Below, piece by piece: positions 5,865 through 13,231 of a DNA stretch of 41,271 bases (its first letter is position 1; the number at the start of each line of letters is the position of its first letter). The notes beneath the pieces were generated by a model. It ran no database searches, was not told the DNA's origin, and saw only the letters and a list, made by a program, of their open reading frames with translations. The DNA is from a virus. A program made the translations under genes and the position numbers. The stretch spans positions 1 to 41,271 of IMG/VR virus record IMGVR_UViG_3300028809_000034, one strand, 5' to 3'.

Positions 5865-5968
5865 CCCTCCACCTAGACCGTCTCTACGCCTCTGGGGCTT
5901 TGTATGAGTGTAGGAGACGGAAACGCGCGCGCTTCGCCGCGCTCTATCGATGGTTGTTCAATTTCTGA
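5861..5968 (+). CDS. Tiny basic ORF
   Basis: A 35-residue ORF, strongly basic in the middle (CRRRKRARFAALYR), coupled by ATGA to the preceding gene. The C-terminal third is encoded by a degenerate repeat copy. Support is only the overlap and open frame. Confidence 0.4.
   Translation: MTLHLDRLYASGALYECRRRKRARFAALYRWLFNF
5931..5941 (-). repeat. Dispersed repeat, degenerate
   Basis: GCTTCGCCGCG, one mismatch, followed by CTCTATCGATGG as in the copy at 2970. It lies between the tiny ORF and the gene at 5985. Confidence 0.55.
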
Positions 5969-5984
5969 TGCAGGAGTGATTGTA

Positions 5985-6374
5985 ATGGATATCGACAGCA
6001 TTCAGAAGCGTCTCGACGCTCTCGCCCAAGGCATGGCTGCCAAGGCTGTGCGCGAACCGTCAGCATCGTTCTCGCTAGACAGCCACAAGGGGCCGTCGGT
6101 CAACGTATCGCAGAAGAGCAAGAACGACAGAAGCTGGCGCGACTACGAGTGGTTTAAGGGTACGCCGGAGCAGGCGCTTGCAGAAGCCGAAGCCTATGTG
6201 GCCGCGCTGCCGAGCCCGGAGCAGGCTCGCATGCAGGCGTTCATGGAATCTCTCGGCGCCACCATCGAGCTCGGCAAGAACGCCGACATAGACGTCGACT
6301 TCGTGAACCCGCTGGTCGTGCTGATGAAGCGTCTCTCCAAGAACGCCCTCACCCACGCGGGACAGACCTCTTAA
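5985..6374 (+). CDS. Hypothetical protein upstream of ERF
   Basis: A 129-residue protein with a clear ribosome site (CAGGAG, 9 bases before ATG); the longer frame from 5904 would begin with repeat-derived sequence and lacks such a site. The protein is acidic and helical, with an N-terminal heptad-like helix (IDSIQKRLDALAQG). It directly precedes the recombination module and may serve it, but no domain is recognised. Confidence 0.6.
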   Translation: MDIDSIQKRLDALAQGMAAKAVREPSASFSLDSHKGPSVNVSQKSKNDRSWRDYEWFKGTPEQALAEAEAYVAALPSPEQARMQAFMESLGATIELGKNADIDVDFVNPLVVLMKRLSKNALTHAGQTS

Positions 6375-6376
6375 CC

Positions 6377-6387
6377 CGAGGCGAAGC
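6377..6387 (+). repeat. Dispersed repeat, AA form
   Basis: Exact CGAGGCGAAGC in the gap right after the stop at 6374 and before the ERF ribosome site. Confidence 0.8.
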
Positions 6388-6420
6388 GAATCCAACCCCA
6401 ACCCTCCACAGGAGATGACA

Positions 6421-7329
6421 GTGCCCGATACCATGCTGACCACAGAATCTCGGCCGCCTGAGAACCACTCCAAGGAAGTGGCGAAGCTGGCGGCGGCGCT
6501 CGCCATGGCCCAGAAGAATTTCGCCCCGATCCCCAAGGATCGCGAGGTGAAGGTGCAGTCCGATCGCGGCAGTTACACCTTCAAGTACGCCACCCTGGAC
6601 GCCATCCGCTCGGCCACCATGCCGGCCCTTGCCGAGCAGACGCTGGCCATCGTGCAGGGCATGATCGAATACGGCAACGGCTACGCGGTAGAAACCAAGC
6701 TGATCCATTCTTCAGGCGAATGGATCCGCAATGTGACGCCGATGTTCGTCAGCGGGCGCGTGAAGGACGGCCGGCAGTATCCCCCGACTAATCAGGAACT
6801 GGGCTCGGCGCAGAGCTACGCGCGCCGCTATGGCATTTCCGCCCTGCTCTGCATTACCGCCGACGAAGACGACGACGGCAACACCGCCGACGGCAATCAT
6901 ATCGAGGGCAGCTCGCGCGCGCCCTACACGCCCCACCGACCCGGCCCTGCAGGCTCGGCAAGCGGCGGCACCGACTTCCGGCCTCCCGGCCCACGCCGCA
7001 CTGGCTGGGCAAAGGAAGCCGAGAACGACGGCACTCTCGACACGACACGCAACAAGGGCGAGATGCCCGGGAAGGCGCCGGCCGCCAACGGCAAGAAGTC
7101 TGCCGCCGAGAAGGCCAAGAGCTGGACCGACACAGCCATCGCGACGATCAAGCTTCCTGGCCAGCATGTCGCCTCGCTCGACAAGTGGTGGAAGGACCAG
7201 AAGGCGGTACCGTCTGGCGCCAAGTTTTCTCCCCTTGGCTGGCTGGAGGAGGCGGCGCCGGATGAATACGAGCGCCTGCAGGCCGCATTCGATGAAGTCC
7301 GCAGCAATGCCCAGCAGGTGGCAGCATGA
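6421..7329 (+). CDS. erf: ERF-family single-strand annealing protein
   Basis: A recombinase of the ERF family that anneals complementary single strands and helps phage circularisation and recombination. The N-terminal half carries the family pattern: YTFKYATLDAIRSATMPAL, then GSAQSYARRYGISALLCI and an acidic DEDDDGN stretch. The C-terminal part is a Pro/Ala linker and a basic end. The GTG at 6421 is favoured because AGGAG sits six bases upstream; the ATG at 6415 would touch the Shine-Dalgarno. It is coupled to the next gene (ATGA). Its substrate may include the many dispersed repeats nearby (inference). Confidence 0.9.
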   Translation: MPDTMLTTESRPPENHSKEVAKLAAALAMAQKNFAPIPKDREVKVQSDRGSYTFKYATLDAIRSATMPALAEQTLAIVQGMIEYGNGYAVETKLIHSSGEWIRNVTPMFVSGRVKDGRQYPPTNQELGSAQSYARRYGISALLCITADEDDDGNTADGNHIEGSSRAPYTPHRPGPAGSASGGTDFRPPGPRRTGWAKEAENDGTLDTTRNKGEMPGKAPAANGKKSAAEKAKSWTDTAIATIKLPGQHVASLDKWWKDQKAVPSGAKFSPLGWLEEAAPDEYERLQAAFDEVRSNAQQVAA

Positions 7330-7949
7330 GCACCCTCGGCCACAACATGCCGCCCTTGGCGGAGCGCCTGGAGATCGACTACGCCAGCCTCGCCCAGCAG
7401 GCGGCCGACGTCCTCGGCCTGGAAGCCCTGCCGCCCATCATGGTCGACGACGACCTCGCCGATTACTCCGAGCGGGCCAAGGCCCTGAAGGGCGTTCTCG
7501 GCATGATCGAGAAGGCCCGTAAGGCGGAGAAAGACGGCATCCTCAAGGACGGCCGCACGATCGACGGCTTCTTCACGAAGATCGCGCAGCCCGTCCAGGC
7601 GGCGGCGGATGCCATCGTGGGTGTAATCAACACATGGCAGCGTGCCAAGCTGGAGGAGCAGCGCAAGCGCGAGGCGGCCGAAGCAGAGGCCGCCCGGGCG
7701 CTCCAGATGCCCGACGAGACCCCGCAGGCGCCCGCTCCGGTCAAGGCGGTGGCGCGCGTCGTCTCCTCTGCCGGCCGCGTGACAGCCTCGGCAAACACCT
7801 TCTGGAACTTCCGCGTCACCGATCCCGCCAAGGTCCCGGCCCGCTACCTGATGGTCAACGAGAGCGCCATCAAGGCAGCCATTGCCGGGGGTGCCCGCGA
7901 GATCGACGGCGTCGAGATTTTCGAAGACGTGCGCACGGCGATCCGATGA
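7326..7949 (+). CDS. Hypothetical ERF-associated protein
   Basis: A 207-residue protein next to ERF. Residues 50-130 form a long helical, probably coiled-coil region rich in Lys, Glu and Ala. The C-terminal 55 residues have a compact pattern, WNFRVTDPAKVPARYLMV then EIDGVEIFED, that I associate with genes next to phage annealases. An accessory role in recombination is inferred from context only. Starts and stops overlap neighbours as ATGA. Confidence 0.7.
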   Translation: MSTLGHNMPPLAERLEIDYASLAQQAADVLGLEALPPIMVDDDLADYSERAKALKGVLGMIEKARKAEKDGILKDGRTIDGFFTKIAQPVQAAADAIVGVINTWQRAKLEEQRKREAAEAEAARALQMPDETPQAPAPVKAVARVVSSAGRVTASANTFWNFRVTDPAKVPARYLMVNESAIKAAIAGGAREIDGVEIFEDVRTAIR

Positions 7950-8350
7950 ACGACGGCCGGCGCGTCTACTCCCTCCGGTCAGAAGGTGACCGCCCGTGGG
8001 CCCAGTCGGCAGTCGCCCGGGCTCCGCTGGGCTTCGTCGTCATCGTCCAGCCCAAGACGCGCAGCCTCGACCAGAACAGCCTCATGCACGACCTGCTGAC
8101 GGATATCTCGCGGCAGTTCAAGTGGCACGGCAAGCGGCTATCTCCAGACGTCTGGAAACGCCTTTGCATGGCCTCCTGGCTGCGTGAGCGCGGCGGGACG
8201 CCCGAGCTTATTCCAGCCCTCGACGGCAACGGCTTCGACGTCATCTACGAGCGCACATCCAAGCTGAACGTCCAAGAGTGCTCGGAATTCATGGAATGGA
8301 TTATCGCCTTCGGACGGCAGAACGACGTCCAGTTCAGGAAGATCCCATGA
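7946..8350 (+). CDS. ninB: NinB-family recombination protein
   Basis: A 134-residue protein of the NinB (Orf) family, which in lambda replaces RecFOR-type mediators by binding single-stranded DNA and SSB. Family marks are TRSLDQNSLMHDLLTDIS, a central WKRLCMASWLRE and the C-terminal LNVQECSEFMEWIIAFG. The start is the ATGA overlap with the gene before; the longer frame from 7634 is a shadow. It pairs with ERF as a Red-like module. Confidence 0.88.
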   Translation: MNDGRRVYSLRSEGDRPWAQSAVARAPLGFVVIVQPKTRSLDQNSLMHDLLTDISRQFKWHGKRLSPDVWKRLCMASWLRERGGTPELIPALDGNGFDVIYERTSKLNVQECSEFMEWIIAFGRQNDVQFRKIP

Positions 8351-8709
8351 CCGACGTCGGCACGACCAAGCGCGGCTCGATGGGCGTCATGCGGCGCCTC
8401 CGAATCTGGGAGGAGCACAAGGGCGTCTGCATCCTGTGCGGGCTCAAGATCGATGGCATCCGCGAGAAATGGATCATTGAGCACAAGCGAGCCTTGGTGC
8501 TGGGCGGCGAGGACACGGACGAGAATTGCGGCCCAGCGCACGAAGACTGCAGGCGAGCCAAGGACAAGAAGGACGTCCACGACGGCGCCAAGGCGAAGCG
8601 GCGCAAGGCCAAGATGCTGGGCATTCGCAAACGTTCCACCTTCCCATGCAGCCGGGACGGAGCTTGGAAGGCGAAAATAGGCGGCGGATTTGTAAGGAGA
8701 GACGGATGA
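8347..8709 (+). CDS. HNH endonuclease
   Basis: A 120-residue HNH nuclease. It has CILCG at about residue 29, the metal-binding EHKRALVLGGEDTDEN segment and the second cysteine/histidine group AHEDCRRAK. It sits right after NinB, coupled by ATGA, so it may be a recombination or DNA-repair nuclease rather than a selfish homing enzyme. A basic C-terminal tail follows the domain. Confidence 0.8.
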   Translation: MTDVGTTKRGSMGVMRRLRIWEEHKGVCILCGLKIDGIREKWIIEHKRALVLGGEDTDENCGPAHEDCRRAKDKKDVHDGAKAKRRKAKMLGIRKRSTFPCSRDGAWKAKIGGGFVRRDG

Positions 8710-8924
8710 GGAACCAATTCGGCGGCGACTGCTACCGCTGTGGGCTGTGGGTCCCGCCCAGCACCGGATATTTCGAGCGCAACAAGGGCGGTTGGCGCGT
8801 CCAACACTGCTACCGCACGCACAACGGCGGCATCACCTGCGAGATGGCGAAGGCTGCCGCAGCCAAGAAAGCACAGGCCTCAAATCAGCGAGGCGAAGCC
8901 ACTAATGGAGACCTCTATGAGTGA
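8706..8924 (+). CDS. Small zinc-finger-like protein
   Basis: A 72-residue protein with CYRCG at residues 9-13 and later His and Cys (HC, TCEM) that could complete a zinc site. The tail NQRGEATNG is encoded by a repeat copy. A good ribosome site (AAGGAG) precedes it and ATGA couples it to the HNH gene. Function is unknown. Confidence 0.6.
   Translation: MRNQFGGDCYRCGLWVPPSTGYFERNKGGWRVQHCYRTHNGGITCEMAKAAAAKKAQASNQRGEATNGDLYE
8889..8899 (+). repeat. Dispersed repeat, AA form
   Basis: Exact CGAGGCGAAGC, encoding RGEA near the C-terminus of the gene at 8706. It is followed by CACTAAT like the copy at 3564. Confidence 0.8.
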
Positions 8925-9513
8925 TGCAGTACGACATGCCCGCTGGCTGGTTGATACTCTCGGCTCGATCCCAAATCACCAGTACAACGCCGTTGAAAGG
9001 CACGCGATGCCCGTCGCCCGCGCCCTCCTAGCAGCAGTAGAGGGGAGCGCGCTGACGCCTCGGGACGAGAGGGAGGTGACTGATAACGGGCTGCTGGATG
9101 CGTTGCGCAACATTCGCCGATGGATGTTGGATCTACCAATCCCTACCGAGGGCGCGACTCATCAAGTCATGCAGATGGATTCTGTCATCGCCGAATTGGA
9201 GGGAGCCGCCTGGCAACCGATTGAGACAGCGCCCTACGGCAAGCCGGTCTTGGCATGGTTGTTCCTTCCCAAGAATCCACAAGCAAGTGGCTGTGTCATT
9301 GCCACTCGCTGTTACGTCGAGAGGGACGACCCGCCAAGCTACCCAGAGCACGAGCGCCAGACGCAAGGGTGCTGGTGGGCGAACGGGCGGTACTATTCAG
9401 CGCGCCACGTCACGCGCTGGAAGCCATTGCCAACACCTCCCAAGGATGACCGGTCCTCAGCGCATCGAGGCGAAGCACGCCCCTCCCTATCCGGGAGAGA
9501 GGGAGAGAAGTGA
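8917..9513 (+). CDS. DUF551-containing composite protein
   Basis: A 198-residue protein. The first 45 residues are one helical unit; SALTPRDEREVTDN (about 47-60) is repeat-derived. Residues 95-180 match DUF551, a common phage domain of unknown role, from WQPIETAPYGKPVLAWLF to TRWKPLPTPP. The tail AHRGEARPSLSGREGEK is again repeat-derived. GTG within the internal repeat (GAGGGAGGTGACT) could start a shorter DUF551 protein. This looks like two ORFs fused across a repeat. Confidence 0.7.
   Translation: MSDAVRHARWLVDTLGSIPNHQYNAVERHAMPVARALLAAVEGSALTPRDEREVTDNGLLDALRNIRRWMLDLPIPTEGATHQVMQMDSVIAELEGAAWQPIETAPYGKPVLAWLFLPKNPQASGCVIATRCYVERDDPPSYPEHERQTQGCWWANGRYYSARHVTRWKPLPTPPKDDRSSAHRGEARPSLSGREGEK
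9051..9062 (-). repeat. Dispersed repeat, TCA form
   Basis: Exact GCTGACGCCTCG in the middle of the gene at 8917. The flank GGACGAGAGGGAGGTGAC matches that of 5173. Confidence 0.8.
9466..9476 (+). repeat. Dispersed repeat, AA form, first of an inverted pair
   Basis: Exact CGAGGCGAAGC at the end of the gene at 8917. It is followed by a CTCCC/GGGAG hairpin (9483-9497) as at 5485. Confidence 0.8.
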
Positions 9514-9516
9514 TTC

Positions 9517-9528
9517 GCTGACGCCTCG
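9517..9528 (-). repeat. Dispersed repeat, TCA form, second of an inverted pair
   Basis: Exact GCTGACGCCTCG, opposite in direction to 9466, with CACGTG at 9540-9545. Both lie in the 57-base gap before the gene at 9571. Confidence 0.8.
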
Positions 9529-9570
9529 CTCAATCAATGCACGTGACAGACACAGAAAGGACCTCTCGCA

Positions 9571-9912
9571 ATGTCTAAGCGGATGACTTGGCGCTGCTTT
9601 CACTGCGGCGACGTGTTCAGGAGCCCCAAGCATGCGGCTTCGCACTTCGGCATCGACGAACTCCAGATGCCCGGCTGTGTGGCGGTGTTGCGTCACGGCG
9701 AAAGCCATCTTCTGGACCGCATTCGGGACCTTGAGCAGCAGCTTGAGCGCTACCGGAACGAAGACAGCGACCTGATGCGCTACTACCAATCGAAGCAGGC
9801 AGACCATGCTCAGGCGCTGATCCGAGAGGAGGAGCGCGGGTATGCGAAAGGGCTTCGGGATGGTCGAATATACCCATCCGATGACGCTTCAGTAGAAGAA
9901 CGGGCCGCGTGA
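9571..9912 (+). CDS. Zinc-finger and coiled-coil early protein
   Basis: A 113-residue protein. The N-terminus (CFHCGDVFRSPKHAASHFG, from residue 9) looks like a C2H2-type finger and is a pattern I know from phage proteins of unknown role. Residues 48-75 (LDRIRDLEQQLERYRNE) form a likely coiled coil. AAAGGA lies about a dozen bases before ATG. The stop overlaps the next start as TGATG. Confidence 0.65.
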   Translation: MSKRMTWRCFHCGDVFRSPKHAASHFGIDELQMPGCVAVLRHGESHLLDRIRDLEQQLERYRNEDSDLMRYYQSKQADHAQALIREEERGYAKGLRDGRIYPSDDASVEERAA

Positions 9913-10190
9913 TGCGAGGCGAAGCGCACCCCATGACCAAGCCACTGACAGAGAGGCTGCGGACGAAAGCCAAGGCCTGCCGGATGTGCGGCCTGGTGAA
10001 GGACGCCGATCTATTCGACGACACCGCCAAGGCGCTGGAGGAAGCGCGAATTGCCCTCCAGGGGGTCCACGACGTGACCATTGATACGGTCGCCTATGGA
10101 ATTGCCCGCGAGTGGCTCACCGCCCACCCGGAGGCACGTGAATCTCAACCCGAGGCGAAGCGCGTTCCTTCCTCTCCTCGCTCTAACTGA
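9912..10190 (+). CDS. Hypothetical early protein
   Basis: A 92-residue protein. The first seven residues (MRGEAHP) are repeat-derived; a second ATG at 9933 (MTKPLTERL) may be the ancestral start. It has a CRMCG pair and a helical middle. The C-terminal PEAKRVPSSPRSN is encoded by another repeat copy. No family is recognised. Confidence 0.55.
   Translation: MRGEAHPMTKPLTERLRTKAKACRMCGLVKDADLFDDTAKALEEARIALQGVHDVTIDTVAYGIAREWLTAHPEARESQPEAKRVPSSPRSN
9915..9925 (+). repeat. Dispersed repeat, AA form
   Basis: Exact CGAGGCGAAGC, followed by GCACCCCATGACCAAGCC, nearly the same start context as the minus-strand gene at 37316. Confidence 0.8.
10151..10161 (+). repeat. Dispersed repeat, AA form, with CACGTG
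   Basis: Exact core preceded by CACGTG (10135-10140) and ten bases. It sits between the gene at 9912 and the excisionase. Confidence 0.8.
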
Positions 10191-10206
10191 GAAAGGGCCT
10201 TCTGCA

Positions 10207-10413
10207 ATGGCAACCGACGCCCAGCTCCTTAAGCGCTTCGGCATGCTCACCGAGGAGGACGTGGCGAAGCTCCTCGGGATCACCGTCAAGACGCTGAAGA
10301 ACCGGCCGAGGGCGGATATCCCCGAGTTCGTGAAGGCCGGGCGGCGGCGCCTGTTCAAGGAGGAGGCCGTCCGGGACTACCTTGAAGCCCACACCGTCAG
10401 GCCAGCCGCTTAA
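10207..10413 (+). CDS. xis: Excisionase-like HTH protein
   Basis: A 68-residue winged-helix protein of the HTH_17/excisionase type. Residues 13-30 (MLTEEDVAKLLGITVKTL) form the recognition unit and residues 40-60 the wing and last helix. It is convergent with the integrase and overlaps its 3' end by 17 bases, the normal position of a recombination directionality factor. The start has a purine-rich site (GAGAAAGGG). Confidence 0.8.
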   Translation: MATDAQLLKRFGMLTEEDVAKLLGITVKTLKNRPRADIPEFVKAGRRRLFKEEAVRDYLEAHTVRPAA

Positions 10414-11428
10414 GCGTCTCATGCACGCTGGCGGGATCGATGCGGGCATAGTGCTTAGCGAGCACCTTCCAATTGCGGTGCCCGGAAATCAGCGCCACCT
10501 GTGGAATGGGTACCCCGGCCTCGAGTAGGCGGCTAAGGGAATAGGCTCGCAGGTCATGGATATGCAGATCAGGGATCTTGCACCGGGCCGCCACATCCCA
10601 GAAGGCGGACGAAATGCTCGCCCGTTTGTACGGGAACGGCCGATCCATATAGCGCGGCCGATCGGCGATCAGCTTGTAGGTATCCACGCCCTTGAAGTTG
10701 ATCAGCGGGACCTCCTGGTCGTTCTTCTCCTTCTCCAGGATATCGGGATGCTTGCGGCCCCGGATGATGACCGAGCGGCGAGATTCGATCAGGTCGGCCC
10801 ATTCGATGCCCACCAGCTCGCCCACCCGCAGGGGGAGCACAGACAGCACCTCGACGATGGCATCCAGATCGATAAAGGCCCGTTGCTGGTTCTGTGCGTA
10901 GGCGCGGATGATCAGCAATTCCTCCTCGGTTGGGCGCCTGGTGCGCGCGCCGGACTTGCCGGCGATCTTGTTCCGCTTGGCTGCCTCAATGGCCTTCTGC
11001 ACCTCCTCGACCGGGACCGAGACCTTCCAGAGGTCGCGCGCGGTGCGCAGCACCTCCTTGAGGTAGCTCAACCGCGAGGAGATGCCGCCGGGGCTGATTT
11101 TCAGGCCGCGCGCATAAGCCAGAAGCGACTGCTGGGTGATGGTCGTCAACAGTTTTGCGCCGAGGTCCCGGCGAAGGATATTGAGCTCCAAGGCCTTGTT
11201 CTGGCCCCAGCGCTTCACTGGCCACATTTCCTTTTCGTATCGAGTGATGACCTGAGCCAGTGTGCCCGTCATCTTGCCCGGGACGACGCCGCCAAGGTCA
11301 GCCTCGCGCTCCTTGGCCGTCGCCCATGCCTTGGCGTCCACGAGCCTGTCGAAGGTCTTGGTTGCCTTCAGGTCGACGCGGCGGATAATCGCCTGCCAGC
11401 GTCCCTTGCGCTTTCGAAACGTCGCCAC
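10397..11428 (-). CDS. int: Tyrosine-recombinase integrase
   Basis: A 343-residue site-specific recombinase. It has an N-terminal arm-binding part, a core-binding domain (about 50-150) and a catalytic domain (about 165-343). Catalytic residues visible: Arg201 (LPLRVGEL), probable Lys226, His291 and Arg294 (HDLR), His317 (SGHRNW) and nucleophile Tyr327 (HYARI). The start is GTG with GGGGGAG upstream. It inserts the phage at attB by acting on the repeated sites just upstream of its own start (11452-11689). Length is typical. Confidence 0.95.
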   Translation of the reverse strand: MATFRKRKGRWQAIIRRVDLKATKTFDRLVDAKAWATAKEREADLGGVVPGKMTGTLAQVITRYEKEMWPVKRWGQNKALELNILRRDLGAKLLTTITQQSLLAYARGLKISPGGISSRLSYLKEVLRTARDLWKVSVPVEEVQKAIEAAKRNKIAGKSGARTRRPTEEELLIIRAYAQNQQRAFIDLDAIVEVLSVLPLRVGELVGIEWADLIESRRSVIIRGRKHPDILEKEKNDQEVPLINFKGVDTYKLIADRPRYMDRPFPYKRASISSAFWDVAARCKIPDLHIHDLRAYSLSRLLEAGVPIPQVALISGHRNWKVLAKHYARIDPASVHETLKRLA

Positions 11429-11451
11429 GGCTCCCCCGATCTGTGTGACAG

Positions 11452-11689
11452 CGTCACAGTGACGGGCGTTGGCACAGTCCCGTCACTGTGCGAGCGTGCC
11501 ACGTTGGGAAACGCTGGGAAAGACCGAGGTTCGGCCAGCCCTTGCGGATTGGGCATCCGGGCCGATTTATCAGCGTTCCGGGATGTTTCAGGAACCGCTA
11601 TAGTACGCCTCGACGCGATAGCCGTCGGGATCGATCCGCCTGTGTTTATTGGCCCAGATCGTTCGTTGGCACAGCTACGTCACAGTGCG
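11452..11689. other. Putative attP region with arm-like repeats
   Basis: The gene-poor space upstream of int holds copies of CGTCAC-W-GTG. One is palindromic (CGTCACAGTGACG, 11452-11464); the others are at 11481-11490 and 11678-11687. The last two belong to 25-bp direct repeats beginning GTTGGCACAG (11468-11492 and 11665-11689, 21 of 25 identical). A 12-bp inverted repeat pairs 11455-11466 with 11479-11490. This is the expected place for integrase arm sites. No tRNA-like core is visible, so the crossover point is not assigned. Confidence 0.55.
11592..11620 (+). promoter_or_regulatory. Possible promoter for the gene at 11700
   Basis: TTCCGG, 17 bases, then TATAGT just before GTACGCC. The -10 is good and the -35 weak. 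It would transcribe across the second arm-like repeat into the small gene. Confidence 0.35.
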
Positions 11690-11699
11690 GAGAAGGGAA

Positions 11700-11978
11700 A
11701 TGATCGACAATCCCATGGTGGAACGCGTGGCACGGGCGATCTGCGACGCGGACCCGCTGGCGCCTGATCCCGACGCGCCGATCTACATCGGCACCAAGCC
11801 GGCCAAGGCGTGGGAGGCGCGCGCTCAGATGGCCCAAGCGGCGATTAGAGCGATGAAGGACCCGCCTGACGCGGCCCTGGACGCAATGAACCCCTCCGGG
11901 CGCTACGCCAGCACGGTGATCCCCGAGGCCTGGAATGACGCTATCGACGCAATGCTATCTCCGCCATCTGGCACGTGA
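11700..11978 (+). CDS. Hypothetical protein next to attP
   Basis: A 92-residue protein with AGAAGGGA before the ATG; the longer frame from 11649 would start inside the arm repeat. The pattern (VERVARAICDADPL near the start, ARAQMAQAAIRAMKDP in the middle) is one I know from many small phage proteins without assigned function. It may be expressed in lysogens because it lies beyond int, on the opposite strand. Confidence 0.65.
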   Translation: MIDNPMVERVARAICDADPLAPDPDAPIYIGTKPAKAWEARAQMAQAAIRAMKDPPDAALDAMNPSGRYASTVIPEAWNDAIDAMLSPPSGT

Positions 11979-11987
11979 CTATCAATC

Positions 11988-11999
11988 CGAGGCGTCAGC
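11988..11999 (+). repeat. Dispersed repeat, TCA form, with CACGTG
   Basis: Exact CGAGGCGTCAGC preceded by CACGTG (11972-11977) and ten bases. It fills the gap between the convergent genes ending at 11978 and 12005. Confidence 0.8.
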
Positions 12000-12004
12000 G
12001 CGCC

Positions 12005-12235
12005 CTAAGGCCCCGTCTTCTCCGGGAACAGAGAGACCGAGACGCGCTTTCCGCATTCCTTGCAGGTGATCCGCAGCATTACATCCCTGGTCTTGGTCTC
12101 TGGGCCGAAGCGCTCGACCAGCGGTTCCATCTCGATCCTGAGCGACCGCTTGCAGTGCGCGCAGTAGCCGCCGATATGCATCCCTGTTCTTCGGGTGTCC
12201 TCTAATGAGGGCCAGTCTTTGCGGGGTGGTTGCAT
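12005..12235 (-). CDS. Zinc-ribbon protein
   Basis: A 76-residue protein with CAHC at residues 25-28 and CKEC at 58-61, a four-cysteine zinc ribbon. No ribosome site is evident. A -10-like TACACT ends seven bases before the ATG, so the message may be leaderless. It lies alone, divergent from the methyltransferase. Function is unknown. Confidence 0.6.
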   Translation of the reverse strand: MQPPRKDWPSLEDTRRTGMHIGGYCAHCKRSLRIEMEPLVERFGPETKTRDVMLRITCKECGKRVSVSLFPEKTGP

Positions 12236-12258
12236 TACGATAGTGTACTTCGTATCGC
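12230..12258 (+). promoter_or_regulatory. Weak promoter candidate for the methyltransferase
   Basis: TTGCAT, 17 bases, TATCGC in the 60-base gap between divergent genes. The -10 is poor and a second A/T-rich box (TATCTAAAT) lies just after. Confidence 0.3.
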
Positions 12259-12295
12259 GTATCTAAATCTGACGAAAATTCGGGGGAAATCATAA

Positions 12296-13225
12296 GTGTC
12301 TGACATGGCCGCCAAAAAGGGCGAACTGCTTGAGCGCGCGGCATCACATTGGGACGCGCACCCTGAATCCAACAAGAAAGCTCTGATCACCCGCTGGTGG
12401 GAAAGCGAGACGCTGCGCCGCCTGGTAGACCTTACTTGGTACAACGCCACGGGCGGCTGCCTGACGTCAGGAGACTACATCCGCCGGGAGACCGGTCGCC
12501 AGACGCTCGGAACCGGCATATCGATCGGTTGCGGCGCGGCCGAGGACGAGATCAATTTGCTGCAGCAAGGGATCCTAGAGCGGCTGATCCTGTGCGACGT
12601 ATCGAACGAGCAGCTCAACAGAGCCGAGGCCTATGCGAGGAAGCTGGGTATAGCCTCCGGCCGGTTGGAGCGCCGTGGCTTGGTCGATTTCGACAAGCCG
12701 CTCGGCGAGAAGGTGGATCTCGTGTACTGGCGGCAATCCCTTCACCACATGTTCGACGTTCGCAAGACCCTCGAATGGTGTCGCGACGGCCTGACGCCCG
12801 ATGGCGCGATCTACTGTAATGACGCCTGCGCGCCCAATTACATGCAGTGGGGTGAGGACGTTCTGAAATGGTCTGAGCTGTACCGCTCGACGCTTCCGCG
12901 TGCCTATCTGGAGAACCCCCACGCGCCGGGGACCTTTTTTGCTACTCGCCCAGACGTTCCAGGCATCGATTTCTGGATGAAACACGACCCTACCGAGTGC
13001 GCGGATTCTGGGAACATCATTCCTGCCATACGGGCCTTGGCGCCGACAGGGCGGATCGCCTTTCTAGGCGGTTGCATCTACGGCTTCGCCCTCAACGATA
13101 TCCTGCACAACTTCAGCGACGATGCCGCCCAGCTAGAGAACGCCATGCGGCTGGACAAGTTCATGTCGGACGCCGGCATGAATTGCTTCTTCACCTGCGT
13201 CCTGAAGAGAAGTGACTTTAGGTAG
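12296..13225 (+). CDS. SAM-dependent methyltransferase (probable conversion gene)
   Basis: A 309-residue class I methyltransferase. The SAM-binding motif I is GTGISIGCGAAEDE at about residues 72-85, followed by an acidic strand end (LILCDVSNEQL) and LVYWRQSLHHMFD. The small-molecule or sugar methylase look, and the lack of DPPY, separate it from the DNA methylase at 39311. GTG start with GGGGGA eight bases upstream. It has its own strand between the integration region and the lysis genes, a typical site for lysogenic-conversion genes that modify the cell surface. Substrate is unknown. Confidence 0.8.
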   Translation: MSDMAAKKGELLERAASHWDAHPESNKKALITRWWESETLRRLVDLTWYNATGGCLTSGDYIRRETGRQTLGTGISIGCGAAEDEINLLQQGILERLILCDVSNEQLNRAEAYARKLGIASGRLERRGLVDFDKPLGEKVDLVYWRQSLHHMFDVRKTLEWCRDGLTPDGAIYCNDACAPNYMQWGEDVLKWSELYRSTLPRAYLENPHAPGTFFATRPDVPGIDFWMKHDPTECADSGNIIPAIRALAPTGRIAFLGGCIYGFALNDILHNFSDDAAQLENAMRLDKFMSDAGMNCFFTCVLKRSDFR

Positions 13226-13231
13226 GCGTCT

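Noticed and set aside
5904-5984. Longer N-terminus for the gene at 5985
   Set aside because: The extension is repeat-derived and overlaps the tiny ORF; the internal ATG has a proper Shine-Dalgarno.
10556-11767. 403-codon plus-strand frame across the integrase gene
   Set aside because: It is the antisense shadow of int: high G+C keeps the opposite frame open. Integrase motifs on the minus strand are unmistakable.
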